The position numbers were made by a program, and so were the translations under genes. A stretch of DNA of 64,000 bases from contig SHAT01000003.1 of the NCBI GenBank assembly GCA_004213175.1, positions 1 through 64,000 of the forward strand, written 5' to 3'. The notes beneath the pieces are model-generated. The model worked only from the letters and a program-made list of their open reading frames with translations, searched no databases and had not been told where the DNA came from. Below, piece after piece: positions 10,501-20,888 of the stretch (positions within the stretch are counted from its first letter, which is position 1; each line of letters begins with the position of its first letter). This DNA is from Pseudomonadota bacterium (GTDB taxonomy: Bacteria > SAR324 > NAC60-12).

Positions 10501-10604
10501 CAACACTTACGCCAAATTTGACCATAGTAGCTTCATTGAAAGCAGTCCGGTTCTTAGATGTAATTTTTTTCTTCTGAAGAACGAATTTCTCATATTTCAT
10601 TTCC

Positions 10605-11564
10605 TCATTGTTTACGAATAATTTTGTTTAAAAGTCTCATATTTTCCCGAAAACGATAGCTGATAGTATTCAGTAAAATTCCTATCCCAATACTGCCAAA
10701 ACCTAACAGCATCAATCCTGTAGACAAAATTGCTGTTGGTATCTTGTTTACAAATTCGTCTTCCAGATAATCCAGAATGACCCAGATTCCAAAAACTAAT
10801 CCCACTATAATGAAAATCAGTCCAATTAGTCCAAAAAATGTAAGAGGTTTGTAGGCTTTTGCAATCCTACTAATTTCTGTAAGGACCCTCAATCCGTCTT
10901 GAACAGTTCGCAATTTTGATTCAGAACCCTCAGGGCGTTCCCTGTATGGGAGTGGTATTTCTTCAATCCTTAAACCATAATCCAAGACTCGGATAGTCAT
11001 TTCAGTCTCAACCTCAAAACCAGAGGAAAGTATCGGGATGGACTGAACCAAGTCTTTATTGAATGCACGGTATCCTGACATGATGTCAGTTAGCTTGTTA
11101 TTAAAAATCCAGTTAACCAGTCTGCGCACCAGATTATTACCAAAGATATGGAACAGTCTAAATGATTTTTTAGTATATTGTTCTAGTCTTACGCCAACTG
11201 TCATATCTGCGCAGTTCTTCATGACCGGTTTTAACAAATCCCAAACATGCTCTGCTGAATAAGTGTCATCCCCATCAACCAGAACGAAATAATCTGCTTC
11301 CACTTTTCTGAACATGCTTGAAACTACATTCCCTTTGCCTGGGCGAAGCTCCTTTATAACTTTTGCGCCACATTCCAGAGCGATAGCACCGGTACGGTCA
11401 GTACTATTGTTATCAAAAACAATAATTTCCGCTTCAGGAATTGTTGTTTTAAAATCCTGAATTACTTTACCAATAGTTATTTCTTCATTCAGGCACGGAA
11501 TTAGGATGACAATTTTTGTATTCTTGTTGTTCTTCATAAGCTTCAGAGAATTGTTTTTGCTCAA
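10605..11564 (-). CDS. Glycosyltransferase family 2 (dolichyl-phosphate mannosyltransferase-like) with C-terminal TM segments
   Basis: ILIPCLNEEITIGKVIQDF, FDNNSTDRTG, VDGDDTYSAEHV motifs; two C-terminal TM helices. Confidence 0.9.
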   Translation of the reverse strand: MSKNNSLKLMKNNKNTKIVILIPCLNEEITIGKVIQDFKTTIPEAEIIVFDNNSTDRTGAIALECGAKVIKELRPGKGNVVSSMFRKVEADYFVLVDGDDTYSAEHVWDLLKPVMKNCADMTVGVRLEQYTKKSFRLFHIFGNNLVRRLVNWIFNNKLTDIMSGYRAFNKDLVQSIPILSSGFEVETEMTIRVLDYGLRIEEIPLPYRERPEGSESKLRTVQDGLRVLTEISRIAKAYKPLTFFGLIGLIFIIVGLVFGIWVILDYLEDEFVNKIPTAILSTGLMLLGFGSIGIGILLNTISYRFRENMRLLNKIIRKQ

Positions 11565-12271
11565 AGTCTATATTTTTTTTTAATACTTCGCAACTCCTCT
11601 TCGATTTCATTTTCAGTATATTTGATATTTTTTGTAAAAGCCGCTTTTGAACCAGAATTAATTTCACGTTTCAAACGCTCCAGTTCTACTTCTATATTTT
11701 CCAGAGGTTCTTTGCGATTATTGACTGTATGTGTATTTTTATTATCCTTTTCTCTAGCATAACTATTTTCTGTTTGTTCGGAAACTACTTCAGTAATTTC
11801 TTGATAAATATTTCTGGCCCACTCAACCAATATTTCTAGTGGATCTCCGAAATTTAAACCAAATTTTATTAGCATTTCTTCAACTTCTTTTAGGAGATCT
11901 TCTAGGGTATCTTCCGGATTGGAAGTTGAAGAATTTTGCGCATTCACTGAGTGTTCTTTTTTACGTTTAAAGCTACTTCTGCCATAAGAAAAACTTGAGC
12001 TTCTTCCATTTTTCTGCTTATGTGGATGTTGATATTTTTTTTCAAATTTACCTAATTGGCTGTCAAAATCCTGCCTTTTTTGTGGATTTGCCAGAATTTC
12101 ATAAGCTTGAGTTAATCGTACAAATTCTTTTTGCCGTTTTTTCTGTTCTTCTACGGAAAGTTGTTGAAACAAGTCAGGGTGGCAGGATTTAGCTTTTTTT
12201 CGAAATGCTTTGCGGATCAAATCAATATCTGCTGTCGGAGATACATTGAGCAGTTTATAATAATTTTCCAT
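11561..12271 (-). CDS. J-domain (DnaJ-like) protein
   Basis: N-terminal MENYYKLLNVSPTADIDLIRKAFRKKAKSCHPDLF with HPD motif; no zinc-finger region. Confidence 0.9.
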   Translation of the reverse strand: MENYYKLLNVSPTADIDLIRKAFRKKAKSCHPDLFQQLSVEEQKKRQKEFVRLTQAYEILANPQKRQDFDSQLGKFEKKYQHPHKQKNGRSSSFSYGRSSFKRKKEHSVNAQNSSTSNPEDTLEDLLKEVEEMLIKFGLNFGDPLEILVEWARNIYQEITEVVSEQTENSYAREKDNKNTHTVNNRKEPLENIEVELERLKREINSGSKAAFTKNIKYTENEIEEELRSIKKKYRL

Positions 12272-12302
12272 TTTTTAACAAACAACTAATAATTTATATA
12301 CT

Positions 12303-12908
12303 ATGGTACGTATCCTCTATTTTGACTTAGAAACAAAATATTCTGCCGATGAAGTGGGCGGATGGGGTAATATTGAAGACATGGGGATGTCAATCGGAGT
12401 TATCTGGGATACAACCGATGAAAAATTCCATGTTTATATTGAACACCAAATTCAGGAAATGGTCGATCATTTTTATCGCGCAGACCAAATTGTTGGATTT
12501 AATCATGTAGGTTTTGATTATCGTGTAGTTGCTGGGGTTCGTCATTCAGATTCACATGAACGCTCACAGCTTCACACAGAATTGGCAGGATTAAATAATT
12601 TTGACATGCTGCTCGAATTAAAAAAACTGCTAGGTCACAGGCTAAAACTTGAAGCCATCGCAAGACCCACTCTAGGTAAAGGAAAATCAGCTGACGGCCT
12701 GCAGGCGCTTAAGTGGTACAAAGAGGGTAAGCTTGAAAAAATTATCGAATACTGCAAAATTGATGTTGAAGTAACTCGTGATGTTCATCGTTATGCATTA
12801 GAAAATCGAAAATTGCATTATGATTCAAGAAGTGGAATTAAAACTGTTGGATTGGACTGGGATGTCCTGCCAGCAAAAAAGGAGCCTCAGCAAATGTCTT
12901 TGTTTTAG
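12303..12908 (+). CDS. DEDD-family 3'-5' exonuclease-like (RNase H fold) protein
   Basis: ExoI YFDLET, ExoII IVGFNHVGFDYRVV, ExoIII YCKIDVEVTRDV. Confidence 0.75.
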   Translation: MVRILYFDLETKYSADEVGGWGNIEDMGMSIGVIWDTTDEKFHVYIEHQIQEMVDHFYRADQIVGFNHVGFDYRVVAGVRHSDSHERSQLHTELAGLNNFDMLLELKKLLGHRLKLEAIARPTLGKGKSADGLQALKWYKEGKLEKIIEYCKIDVEVTRDVHRYALENRKLHYDSRSGIKTVGLDWDVLPAKKEPQQMSLF

Positions 12909-12993
12909 TTTCAGATTTAAGTGAGGAGGACATTGATTGTGCCAAAAAATTTTTGTGGAGCTTGACAAATTTAGTACTCATTTTTCTTAAATT

Positions 12994-13794
12994 ATGACAT
13001 TTTTTGAAAAACTGGAGGAGCGGGTTTGCTCCACACAGAGCTATCTTTGTGTTGGCCTAGATCCAATTTGGGAAAAAATTCCTCAACATTTACCACGCAC
13101 TCAGGAAGGTTTGCTTGAATTTCTTTTAAAAATTGTAGAAGAAACTAAAGCTTATGCTGCGGCTTTCAAACCTAATTTTTCCTACTTTGAAATTTTGGGT
13201 GCCTCCGGAATGGAGGTTTTACAGGAATTAATACGTCAAATCCCTAGGGAAATACCTGTACTTGGTGATGCTAAAAGGGGTGATGTTGGACACTCATCGC
13301 AAATGTATGCAAAAGCTGTCTTTGAAACTTTCAAATGTGACGCTGTGACGGTATCACCCTACATGGGAGAAGATTCACTACAGCCTTTTTTTTCATATTC
13401 GGAGCGTGGCATTTTTGTCCTGTGTTTAACATCAAATCCCAGCGCCACTGATTTTCAACTCCCGGAAATGTATTTGCAGGTCGCAAGAAAAGTAAAAGAG
13501 TTAAATGTTGAGGGGAACGCTGGTTTAGTTGTTGGTGCCACCCGCCCGGGAAACATTGCCGCAGTTCGAAAAACCTGCGGACAGATGCCGTTTCTAATTC
13601 CCGGAGTCGGTGCTCAAGGAGGTGATTTGGAAAAAACTTTGATAGCAGCCGACGATGGTTCATTTATACCTTATCTTTTCAATGCTTCACGCAGTATTCT
13701 CTATGTTGACTCGAGCATAGATTATGCACAACAAGCAGGGAATGCCGCCAAAATGTTTCGTGATCAAATCAATTCCTGTCGCTTAAATTTGTAA
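12994..13794 (+). CDS. pyrF: Orotidine 5'-phosphate decarboxylase (type 2)
   Basis: LCVGLDPIWEKIP, AAAFKPNFSYFE, VLGDAKRGDVGHSSQ catalytic motif, GLVVGATRPG. Confidence 0.93.
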   Translation: MTFFEKLEERVCSTQSYLCVGLDPIWEKIPQHLPRTQEGLLEFLLKIVEETKAYAAAFKPNFSYFEILGASGMEVLQELIRQIPREIPVLGDAKRGDVGHSSQMYAKAVFETFKCDAVTVSPYMGEDSLQPFFSYSERGIFVLCLTSNPSATDFQLPEMYLQVARKVKELNVEGNAGLVVGATRPGNIAAVRKTCGQMPFLIPGVGAQGGDLEKTLIAADDGSFIPYLFNASRSILYVDSSIDYAQQAGNAAKMFRDQINSCRLNL

Positions 13795-14953
13795 GCATGA
13801 AAGTAACTTCAGACAAGAAACTCTGTTTCTGTACAACAAATTCTGTTTGAAGTGCAACTTGTTTGAGCATCTTCCCATCCAGCCAGTATTCAAGTGTTCC
13901 GAGCTTTTGTTTCACTTTAACGGGTGCTATTGTTTGATAAGGGATTTGCGGCCGGATTTCCAGACGCTGAAGCTCTTCAGCATTTAACAAAAGACGTACA
14001 GATTCATTCGCACTTAACGAAACATTTTCTACCTCTCCCCCTTTTACACCTGCTGAATATGAAGAAACATCTTTTTTGTTAAATTCATAAATTTGATACT
14101 TATCAAATCCGTAATCTAACAAATGTCTGGCGGACTTGCTTCGCAACCGAGAATTCTTTGTGCCTAATACTATACAAATATAGCGTTGTCCATTACGCTT
14201 TGCTGAAGAAACCAGGTTGAACCCAGCACGTCGGTGATAGCCTGTTTTTAAACCCTCCATCCCACGGTAACCCCGGATCAGTCTATGATTTGTGTTCAGT
14301 AATTGAAATGTTCCGTTTCTGAAACTATCAAGCCGAGTTGAAGACCAGCGCAAAAATTGCGGATGCTTAATCAGTTCAAGCGCAAGTAAATATAAATCAT
14401 ATGCACTGCTCACATCGAATTTTTGACCGCGTCCTGGGGGCAAGCCGTGAACTGAATAAAAATCGGTATTGTTCATGCCAAGTTCGAGTGCACGTTCATT
14501 CATTCTTTTGATAAAGATTTTGACGTTGCCTTTAACATGCTCAGCTACTGCGACAGCCGCATCGTTTGCAGAAGAGATGACAGTAGCTTTCATTAGCTCT
14601 GAGAATTTAAAAATTTCTCCTTGTTTTAAATAAACCTGATGTCCACCAATTTTACTTGCCCAGCGTGATACCTTGACACTATCCTGCAAACTAATGTGCC
14701 CTGACTCAATTTCTTCAAGAGCAATCAAGGCGACCATCATTTTCACTAGTGATGCGGAATATAATTTTTGATGGATCCGGTCATGATGTAAAATTCGGCC
14801 GGAATTGGCATCGGCTAAAAGTGCAGCTTTGTAATTTGAGCGGTAACGGTTAACCTTTTCTTTAGGAAATACTGAATTTGTGGTGAAAAGAGTAATGAAA
14901 AATAATGCACCCAAAATGATTGTAAAACGTTTAAAAACAATTGAATTTATCAA
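13769..14953 (-). CDS. D-alanyl-D-alanine carboxypeptidase (PBP5/6 family)
   Basis: SLVK (SxxK), SSAND (SxN), LKTGYHRRAG (KTG) penicillin-binding motifs; signal peptide. Confidence 0.92.
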   Translation of the reverse strand: MINSIVFKRFTIILGALFFITLFTTNSVFPKEKVNRYRSNYKAALLADANSGRILHHDRIHQKLYSASLVKMMVALIALEEIESGHISLQDSVKVSRWASKIGGHQVYLKQGEIFKFSELMKATVISSANDAAVAVAEHVKGNVKIFIKRMNERALELGMNNTDFYSVHGLPPGRGQKFDVSSAYDLYLLALELIKHPQFLRWSSTRLDSFRNGTFQLLNTNHRLIRGYRGMEGLKTGYHRRAGFNLVSSAKRNGQRYICIVLGTKNSRLRSKSARHLLDYGFDKYQIYEFNKKDVSSYSAGVKGGEVENVSLSANESVRLLLNAEELQRLEIRPQIPYQTIAPVKVKQKLGTLEYWLDGKMLKQVALQTEFVVQKQSFLSEVTFMLTNLSDRN

Positions 14954-15144
14954 GGTCTCTTTCTTCCAATGGTGTGAGGTTTTGTAAGACTAAATTAGTA
15001 CTAGCTTGGCTACTACTTCAAGGATTGTACCGTTCTTATAAGTATTGCTTACTCAACTTTCAGGAAAATTAAAAAATTGTGTATCAATCAGGTTAATGAA
15101 TATCCCAGTTTGACTTTATTTTAACTTTTTACTAATCTAAATGC

Positions 15145-15236
15145 AATTCGTTAGGGGTGGGGTTCCTGAACAAGGAGACCGCCTGAGAAAGTCCCTTGGA
15201 ACCTGATCCAGATAATGCTGGCGCAGGAAAACGATT
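15145..15236 (+). promoter_or_regulatory. TPP riboswitch (THI element)
   Basis: ttaggggtgggg...ccgCCTGAGAaagtcccttgGAACCTGATCCAGATAATGCTGGCGCAGGaa matches the conserved THI-box core; lies directly upstream of thiB. Confidence 0.93.
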
Positions 15237-15353
15237 CTTCCGTTTTGCAGTCTCTGCTACCAATTTCCGGCCATTTGCCTTTCTCCCCCCTAGGATATTG
15301 TCTAAAAGATTTTTTCTGGTTTTGCCGGGGAATTGTAATTATCTGAGAATGTT

Positions 15354-16367
15354 GTGAAAATAAAAATTTTGTCAATTTATTTCCTGTTATTCTTTTTTTC
15401 GGGAATTAATATCATTCCGGCTGCAACCGAGGCATTAACGATTTACACTTACGATTCTTTCAACAGTGAATGGGGTCCGGGACCGATAGTATTTAAAGGT
15501 TTTGAGGAGAAATGCTCCTGTAAACTAAAAGTTGTTTCAATAGGTGATTCCGGAAAAGTGTTGAATCGTGTAATCTTGGAAAAAGTGAATCCACAAGCTG
15601 ATATTCTGCTAGGTTTGAATAACAGTGAACTTGAAAAATCATTCAGTTATCACTTGTGGCAACCATACCGTTCATCACTTTTAGTAAAGGTGCCTACGGA
15701 TTTACGTGTGGATAAAAAATATCGTGTGACCCCTTTTGATTACGGATACATTGGGTTTGTTTACGACAGTCAAAAATTGAGAAAAGCTCCAAAAAGTCTG
15801 CAGGACTTGCTCGATCCAAAATACAAAAGAAAAATTGTTATCCAAAATCCGAAAACTTCTTCTCCGGGCTTGTCTATGTTACATTGGACAATTGCGGTTT
15901 ACGGTGAACAGGGCTATCTGGATTACTGGAAAAAACTGCAGCCGAATTTACTTTCTATAACAGATGGGTGGTCGGCGGCTTACGGTATGTTTAGTAAAGG
16001 CGAAGTTCCGATTGTCCTAAGTTACGTAACCAGTCCGGCTTATCATTTGGAATACGAAAAAACGGAACGTTATCAAACCGCTGTGTTTCAGGAAGGACAT
16101 TATAGGCAGATTGAATTTGCCGGAATTCTTAAAGGCACAAAAAGGATTAAACTCGCTCGTGCGTTTATCGATTTTATGCTTTCCGATATATTCCAAAACG
16201 CAATTCCGCTAAAAAATTGGATGTTTCCGGTCATACACTATCAAGCTCTGCCAGACTCTTTCAGAATTGTTCCTAAACCAAAAAGTGCTCCGGAATTGAA
16301 TCCAGCACGTGTTAATCAGCAAAACTCAAAATGGCTGAAAGCATGGTCACGGGCAATGTCAGAGTAG
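15354..16367 (+). CDS. thiB: Thiamine ABC transporter substrate-binding protein
   Basis: GTG start; signal peptide, LTIYTYDSFNSEWGPGPIVFKGFEEKC, VTPFDYGYIGFVYDS typical of TbpA/ThiB; under TPP riboswitch. Confidence 0.92.
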   Translation: MKIKILSIYFLLFFFSGINIIPAATEALTIYTYDSFNSEWGPGPIVFKGFEEKCSCKLKVVSIGDSGKVLNRVILEKVNPQADILLGLNNSELEKSFSYHLWQPYRSSLLVKVPTDLRVDKKYRVTPFDYGYIGFVYDSQKLRKAPKSLQDLLDPKYKRKIVIQNPKTSSPGLSMLHWTIAVYGEQGYLDYWKKLQPNLLSITDGWSAAYGMFSKGEVPIVLSYVTSPAYHLEYEKTERYQTAVFQEGHYRQIEFAGILKGTKRIKLARAFIDFMLSDIFQNAIPLKNWMFPVIHYQALPDSFRIVPKPKSAPELNPARVNQQNSKWLKAWSRAMSE

Positions 16368-16374
16368 TTGAAAA

Positions 16375-18042
16375 ATGAAATTTCACCTTCTGCGTCCTCT
16401 GCAAATATCCTCTCTTCTTTTGCTTGGAGCAGGATTTTACTGGCCGGTTTTAAGTTTTCTTTCCGGAAGCAATCCTCTGTATTCAGAAGAAAGTTTCTTC
16501 CATGGAGAGTTTTTTCTAGATTTTTTAAGTGACCCATGGAACTTAAAAGTCATTGCTTTCTCAATCGTTCAGGCATTTATGAGCGCGCTTATTTCAATCC
16601 TTGTTGGACTCCCCGGAGCATGGTTACTTACACACTATAATTTCCCGGGGCAGCGCTGGTTCCGTCTGCTTACATATCTCCCTTTTATTTTGCCTTCAAT
16701 TTTGGTGGTTTTGGCGATGGTTCTTTTTTTTGGTAACAATGGCTGGATCAACCGTGGTTTAATGTTTTTTTTGGGCACAGAAGAACCACCTGTGCAATTC
16801 CTCTATTCACTGTCCGGAATTTTAATTGCGCATGTTTTTTATAATTTCCCCATTGCGATGAAAATAATTGGTGACCAGTGGGAAAGGATTTCTGAGCAAT
16901 ATCTCCAGGCTGCGCGATCACTCGGTGCAGGAAGTATCAAGCGTTTTTTTGGTATAACTTTCCCTTTGCTGCTGCCTTCAATTGGTTCTGCTTTTGTGTT
17001 GATATTTATTCTCTGTATGAACAGTTTTGCGATTATACTAGTTCTCGGCGGGGGTATTCGTTACACAACAATCGAAGTTTTGATTTATCAATTAGCACGC
17101 ATTGAACTAGATTTTTCAGGAGCCGGGAGTTTAGCTTTTCTGCAGGGGTGTTTGAGCTTGGTCAGCATGGTAATTCTGTTCAGGGGGAGGAACCGCTGGG
17201 TTGAACAGAAATCTCCAGTAAAAAGTTGGCTGCCGTTAAAACTGAGGAATTATTCCCTGAAAGCCTGGTTTGCTTTGTGTTGGATCATATTTGTCTTAAT
17301 TTTTACATTGGGACCTCTGTCTGCGATAGTACTGGACTCTTTTCGTAAATTTGAGAATGGTGAGTGGATTTACACCTGGTACTGGTATGATAAACTTTTC
17401 AGCTGGAGTGAAAACAATTATTTTCTCTCATCACTCTGGAACTCACTTCGAATAGGTCTCGGCAGTGCTCTTATTTCATCCTTGTGCGGAATTGGTCTGG
17501 TAAGTTTAATTGCCTATAAAAAAGGTGGACAGCGTCGTTTTTGGGAAGTGCTGACGTTGTTTCCGCTCACACTGTCAACGGTAGTTTTTGGTGTAGCATG
17601 GTTCCATTTTTATCAGGGTAATCTAGTTGACACTGTTCCGTTGATTTATGTAGTAATAGCCATGCATGCGTTGTTGACTTGTCCTTACTGGATTCGAGTG
17701 GTTCTACCAACTCTGGAAAGCATACCGCAAAAGTGGCACATAGAGTCAAAAATGCTCGGGGGAACAATTCTGGAATATGGATTTCGAATTTTGTGGCCCT
17801 GGCTGCGCAAAACATTTTTGATCGCGTTTTTCTTCAGTTTTTCGCTTTCACTCGGAGAACTTAACTCCACCATGATGATTGCGGATGATAGCGTACGTAC
17901 CCTCCCGCTTGAAATATACGGAGCGATTTCCGGTTATCGTTTTTCATATGCTTCGGCGGTTGCGGTTATTCTCCTTTTTCTCTCTGTATCTATATTCTTC
18001 GCAGTGGAACGTAGTTTGGGACACTTTGAACTTTATAAATAA
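16375..18042 (+). CDS. thiP: Thiamine ABC transporter permease
   Basis: Two-domain ABC permease, EAA loops (EQYLQAARSLGAGSIKRFFGITFPLLLPSI); directly after thiB. Confidence 0.9.
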   Translation: MKFHLLRPLQISSLLLLGAGFYWPVLSFLSGSNPLYSEESFFHGEFFLDFLSDPWNLKVIAFSIVQAFMSALISILVGLPGAWLLTHYNFPGQRWFRLLTYLPFILPSILVVLAMVLFFGNNGWINRGLMFFLGTEEPPVQFLYSLSGILIAHVFYNFPIAMKIIGDQWERISEQYLQAARSLGAGSIKRFFGITFPLLLPSIGSAFVLIFILCMNSFAIILVLGGGIRYTTIEVLIYQLARIELDFSGAGSLAFLQGCLSLVSMVILFRGRNRWVEQKSPVKSWLPLKLRNYSLKAWFALCWIIFVLIFTLGPLSAIVLDSFRKFENGEWIYTWYWYDKLFSWSENNYFLSSLWNSLRIGLGSALISSLCGIGLVSLIAYKKGGQRRFWEVLTLFPLTLSTVVFGVAWFHFYQGNLVDTVPLIYVVIAMHALLTCPYWIRVVLPTLESIPQKWHIESKMLGGTILEYGFRILWPWLRKTFLIAFFFSFSLSLGELNSTMMIADDSVRTLPLEIYGAISGYRFSYASAVAVILLFLSVSIFFAVERSLGHFELYK

Positions 18043-18122
18043 AATTAAAGAATATTTACGTGAAAAAACTTTACACTTATTCAGGACAAAGTATATGCTG
18101 AAACAGTAGAATGTAACTCAGT

Positions 18123-18563
18123 TTGATAACTAAAAAATCCTATGGGAAGGAATGTATGGGAATTGGGTGCATAAGAGAGGAAACGTATATTGCAGAAAAA
18201 AATGCTGCTGGAGAAATATCTGCTTCATTCTTGGAGCAAGATTTAGAATCAGTAATTTTTAAATATGCTATCAGAACATTCCCTTTTTCTAGTGCTTTCG
18301 AAAACGTTCCTGGTTATCGTGAAGAAGAACTACCGGAATTGATCCAGGGACTGATTTCAGAAGGTATAATCAAAGTTGGATTTTATTACGAAGAAATGCA
18401 GGAAGACCTAACAATTTTTTATTTCCTGCGTTTGAGTAAAGAAAAACATTTAGTTCTGGGACTCGATCCTAAAGAGGTATCAGTATTTATTTCAAATGTA
18501 AACGGAATCTTTCGTTTGAGCGATGAACAATACGTTAACTTGCTGAAAATCCCGATCTGTTGA
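18123..18563 (+). CDS. Hypothetical protein
   Basis: 146-aa ORF in a same-strand gap; no recognised family. Confidence 0.55.
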   Translation: MITKKSYGKECMGIGCIREETYIAEKNAAGEISASFLEQDLESVIFKYAIRTFPFSSAFENVPGYREEELPELIQGLISEGIIKVGFYYEEMQEDLTIFYFLRLSKEKHLVLGLDPKEVSVFISNVNGIFRLSDEQYVNLLKIPIC

Positions 18564-18657
18564 GTCATTCCTGATTTAGCAAAATCTCTGTTTTTACTTC
18601 CATCCACAATTATAATGGCAGTACTCTTTTTTTCTTAATTTTCTGGAATAATAATAT

Positions 18658-19293
18658 ATGCAATTTACATTGATAGGCATGTCCGGAGTTGGGAAATCTC
18701 ATTGGTCTAAAAAAGTTGAAGCCCAGGGATACCGCAGATATAGTTGTGATGAACTAATTGCAGAACGTTTCGGCGTAGAACTTGGTAAGAAAGGAAAGGC
18801 TACACAGAACCTCGCAAAATGGATGGGGCAGCCTTATTCAAAAGACTATGAGGATGCCGAAGCACTGTATCTTGAACTTGAAAACGATGTTGTCACACAG
18901 ATATGTGATGAGCTAGAATTTGGTAGCCAAAAACATAAACCAGTGGTGGTTGATACGACAGGGAGTTTGGTTTATCTGAAAGAATCGCTACTTAAACGTT
19001 TGCGGAAGCTTACACGTACGGTTCTTCTAAGTATGCCTGTCAATAAAAATGAAGAACTTTTTGAAACCTATCTTCAGGATCCTAAACCGGTTATCTGGAA
19101 TGGAAAATATCTTCCTTTTCAAGGTGAAAATCCCCAAAAAGCCCTCGGCAGATGTTATAGGGAATTATTGTCTTTTCGCAAGGAGCGCTACGAATTGATG
19201 TCTGATTATAATATGGATTATTCTTTTCACCACAACCCAGAAACCACGGTGGAAGATTTGCTTGAATTTGTTGGTATCAGTTTGAAAAAGTAG
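18658..19293 (+). CDS. P-loop kinase-like (shikimate-kinase-like) protein
   Basis: Walker A GMSGVGKSHWSKK at N-terminus; YRRYSCDELIAERF; VVVDTTGSLVY. Confidence 0.7.
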   Translation: MQFTLIGMSGVGKSHWSKKVEAQGYRRYSCDELIAERFGVELGKKGKATQNLAKWMGQPYSKDYEDAEALYLELENDVVTQICDELEFGSQKHKPVVVDTTGSLVYLKESLLKRLRKLTRTVLLSMPVNKNEELFETYLQDPKPVIWNGKYLPFQGENPQKALGRCYRELLSFRKERYELMSDYNMDYSFHHNPETTVEDLLEFVGISLKK

Positions 19294-19600
19294 ATCTAGA
19301 TCTCTATGAGGTTATGTCCCGCCTGTCCTTATCAAAAACTTGATTCTAAATCATTCGAAGATTTTATGATGATCAGGACTGATCCTGAATACTCAATCTG
19401 GAACTAAAAATATTTGCTTGAGTTAAAGATTCAGTTTAAACTAAAAATCAAAAAATCTTGTGGTAAAAAGTTTTATCAGGGTTTTCTTAAATTTGCTTGA
19501 TCTTTGCATTTAAAGCTTGAATTAGTAGCTTTCGGGTGCTAATTTGAGATCATTAATAATAAAGTTACAAACATACTTTTAACTACTTTTAGGAGGTGCT

Positions 19601-20305
19601 ATGGGTATCATTTCAGGTCTTGGTCTAGAATTATTGTTGCGTTGGATACATTTTTTGGCTGGAATAACATGGATTGGTCTGTTGTATTATTTCAATTTTG
19701 TGCAGGGGGAGTGGTTCAAAGAAACTGATGCTTCTGCAAAAACGGCTGCGGTGCAAAAACTTGTGCCGAGGGCACTTTGGTGGTTTAGATGGGCGGCTTT
19801 GATTACTTTTCTTGCAGGAGCATTGACCTTAATAAATAAGGGAATGCATGCAGGAGGAGGATGGTCAGTGGTTTATGCTTCATCTTGGGGTATCATGATA
19901 TTAACCGGATCCGCTCTGGGCACATTAATGTTTTTAAATGTATGGCTTATTATTTGGCCAAATCAACAAGTTGTTATTGCTTCTACTAATAAGGTTGCAG
20001 ATGGGGGAGAGGCCTTGCCTGAAGCAGCAAGTTGTGGTGCAAAAGCAGCATTAGCATCTAGAACAAATACTTTGTTTTCCATTCCGATGCTACTCTTTAT
20101 GGGCGCGGCATCTCATTATCCTATGGCGCTGCCTGTAGATACTAATTTTTCAGGACTATTTTGGGTTTTGGCTATAATTATAGGCTTGCTTGAAGTTAAT
20201 GGAATAGTTGGAAAACCAGGGCCAATGGCTTCCGTAAAAGGTGTTATAACCTCAGGTTTTATTCTTACAGTTGTTTTATTTGGGGCGATTGGGGTTTTAA
20301 TTTAG
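19601..20305 (+). CDS. Integral membrane protein (urate hydroxylase PuuD N-domain-like)
   Basis: RBS aggagg; LLLRWIHFLAGITWIGLLYYFNFVQ resembles the membrane domain of PuuD-type proteins; multiple TMs. Confidence 0.65.
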   Translation: MGIISGLGLELLLRWIHFLAGITWIGLLYYFNFVQGEWFKETDASAKTAAVQKLVPRALWWFRWAALITFLAGALTLINKGMHAGGGWSVVYASSWGIMILTGSALGTLMFLNVWLIIWPNQQVVIASTNKVADGGEALPEAASCGAKAALASRTNTLFSIPMLLFMGAASHYPMALPVDTNFSGLFWVLAIIIGLLEVNGIVGKPGPMASVKGVITSGFILTVVLFGAIGVLI

Positions 20306-20383
20306 GTAAAGTTCTTCTTCAAAATTTATAAAAAACATTCTATTAATTATTCTCTAAAGTTTCTTCTGATCTAGAGAAAAATC

Positions 20384-20432
20384 AACTGTTCCCAAGAGTT
20401 TGCTATTTAGAGTTTTACTTGTGGGAACAGTT
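20384..20432. repeat. 11-bp perfect inverted repeat (AACTGTTCCCA / TGGGAACAGTT)
   Basis: Perfect arms at 20384-20394 and 20422-20432; loop contains two AGAGTTT copies; minus-strand side followed by GATTTTTC. Confidence 0.6.
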
Positions 20433-20865
20433 AAATTTAAAATATTAGTACTGGCAGTTGAAAAAATTTTAACCCATCCTGTATTGAAGATCGATCTCCT
20501 CAAAAAAAGTCACCACAAAAGAGGCAAAAAATATTTTTGATGGCAGGTTAAGGATTGTAAAAACATTATAATTACCCCTCTTAGCTCAAATATTCTGCCT
20601 TCAAAAAATACTTACTTTTTGTTTTCAATCAACGTAAAAATCCTAGACAAATAGAGAGGATAACGGTGCTCTAAAAAGAATCAGTAGTATCTCCCATGAT
20701 TTTTTAAGCTACTGGCTTAGAAGAATGGAAAAACTAAAATGAGATTTGACAACTTTTTTCAACCCCTACAGGTTTTATTTCTTTATAAATATAAGGATAA
20801 TAAATTATACTTTCTTAATAAATCCAACGATTTTTTCACAATTTCAAAGTAATTAATTGATACAT

Positions 20866-20888
20866 AAAAAGATGTAGTATCTTTTTTT
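20866..20888 (+). terminator. Terminator-like hairpin in non-coding region
   Basis: AAAAAGAT-gtagt-ATCTTTTTTT. Confidence 0.4.

Noticed and set aside
13769-13794. 26-bp overlap of convergent pyrF and dac genes
   Set aside because: Ordinary tail-to-tail overlap in a compact genome
15151-15375. 74-aa minus-strand ORF
   Set aside because: Antisense to the TPP riboswitch and thiB start
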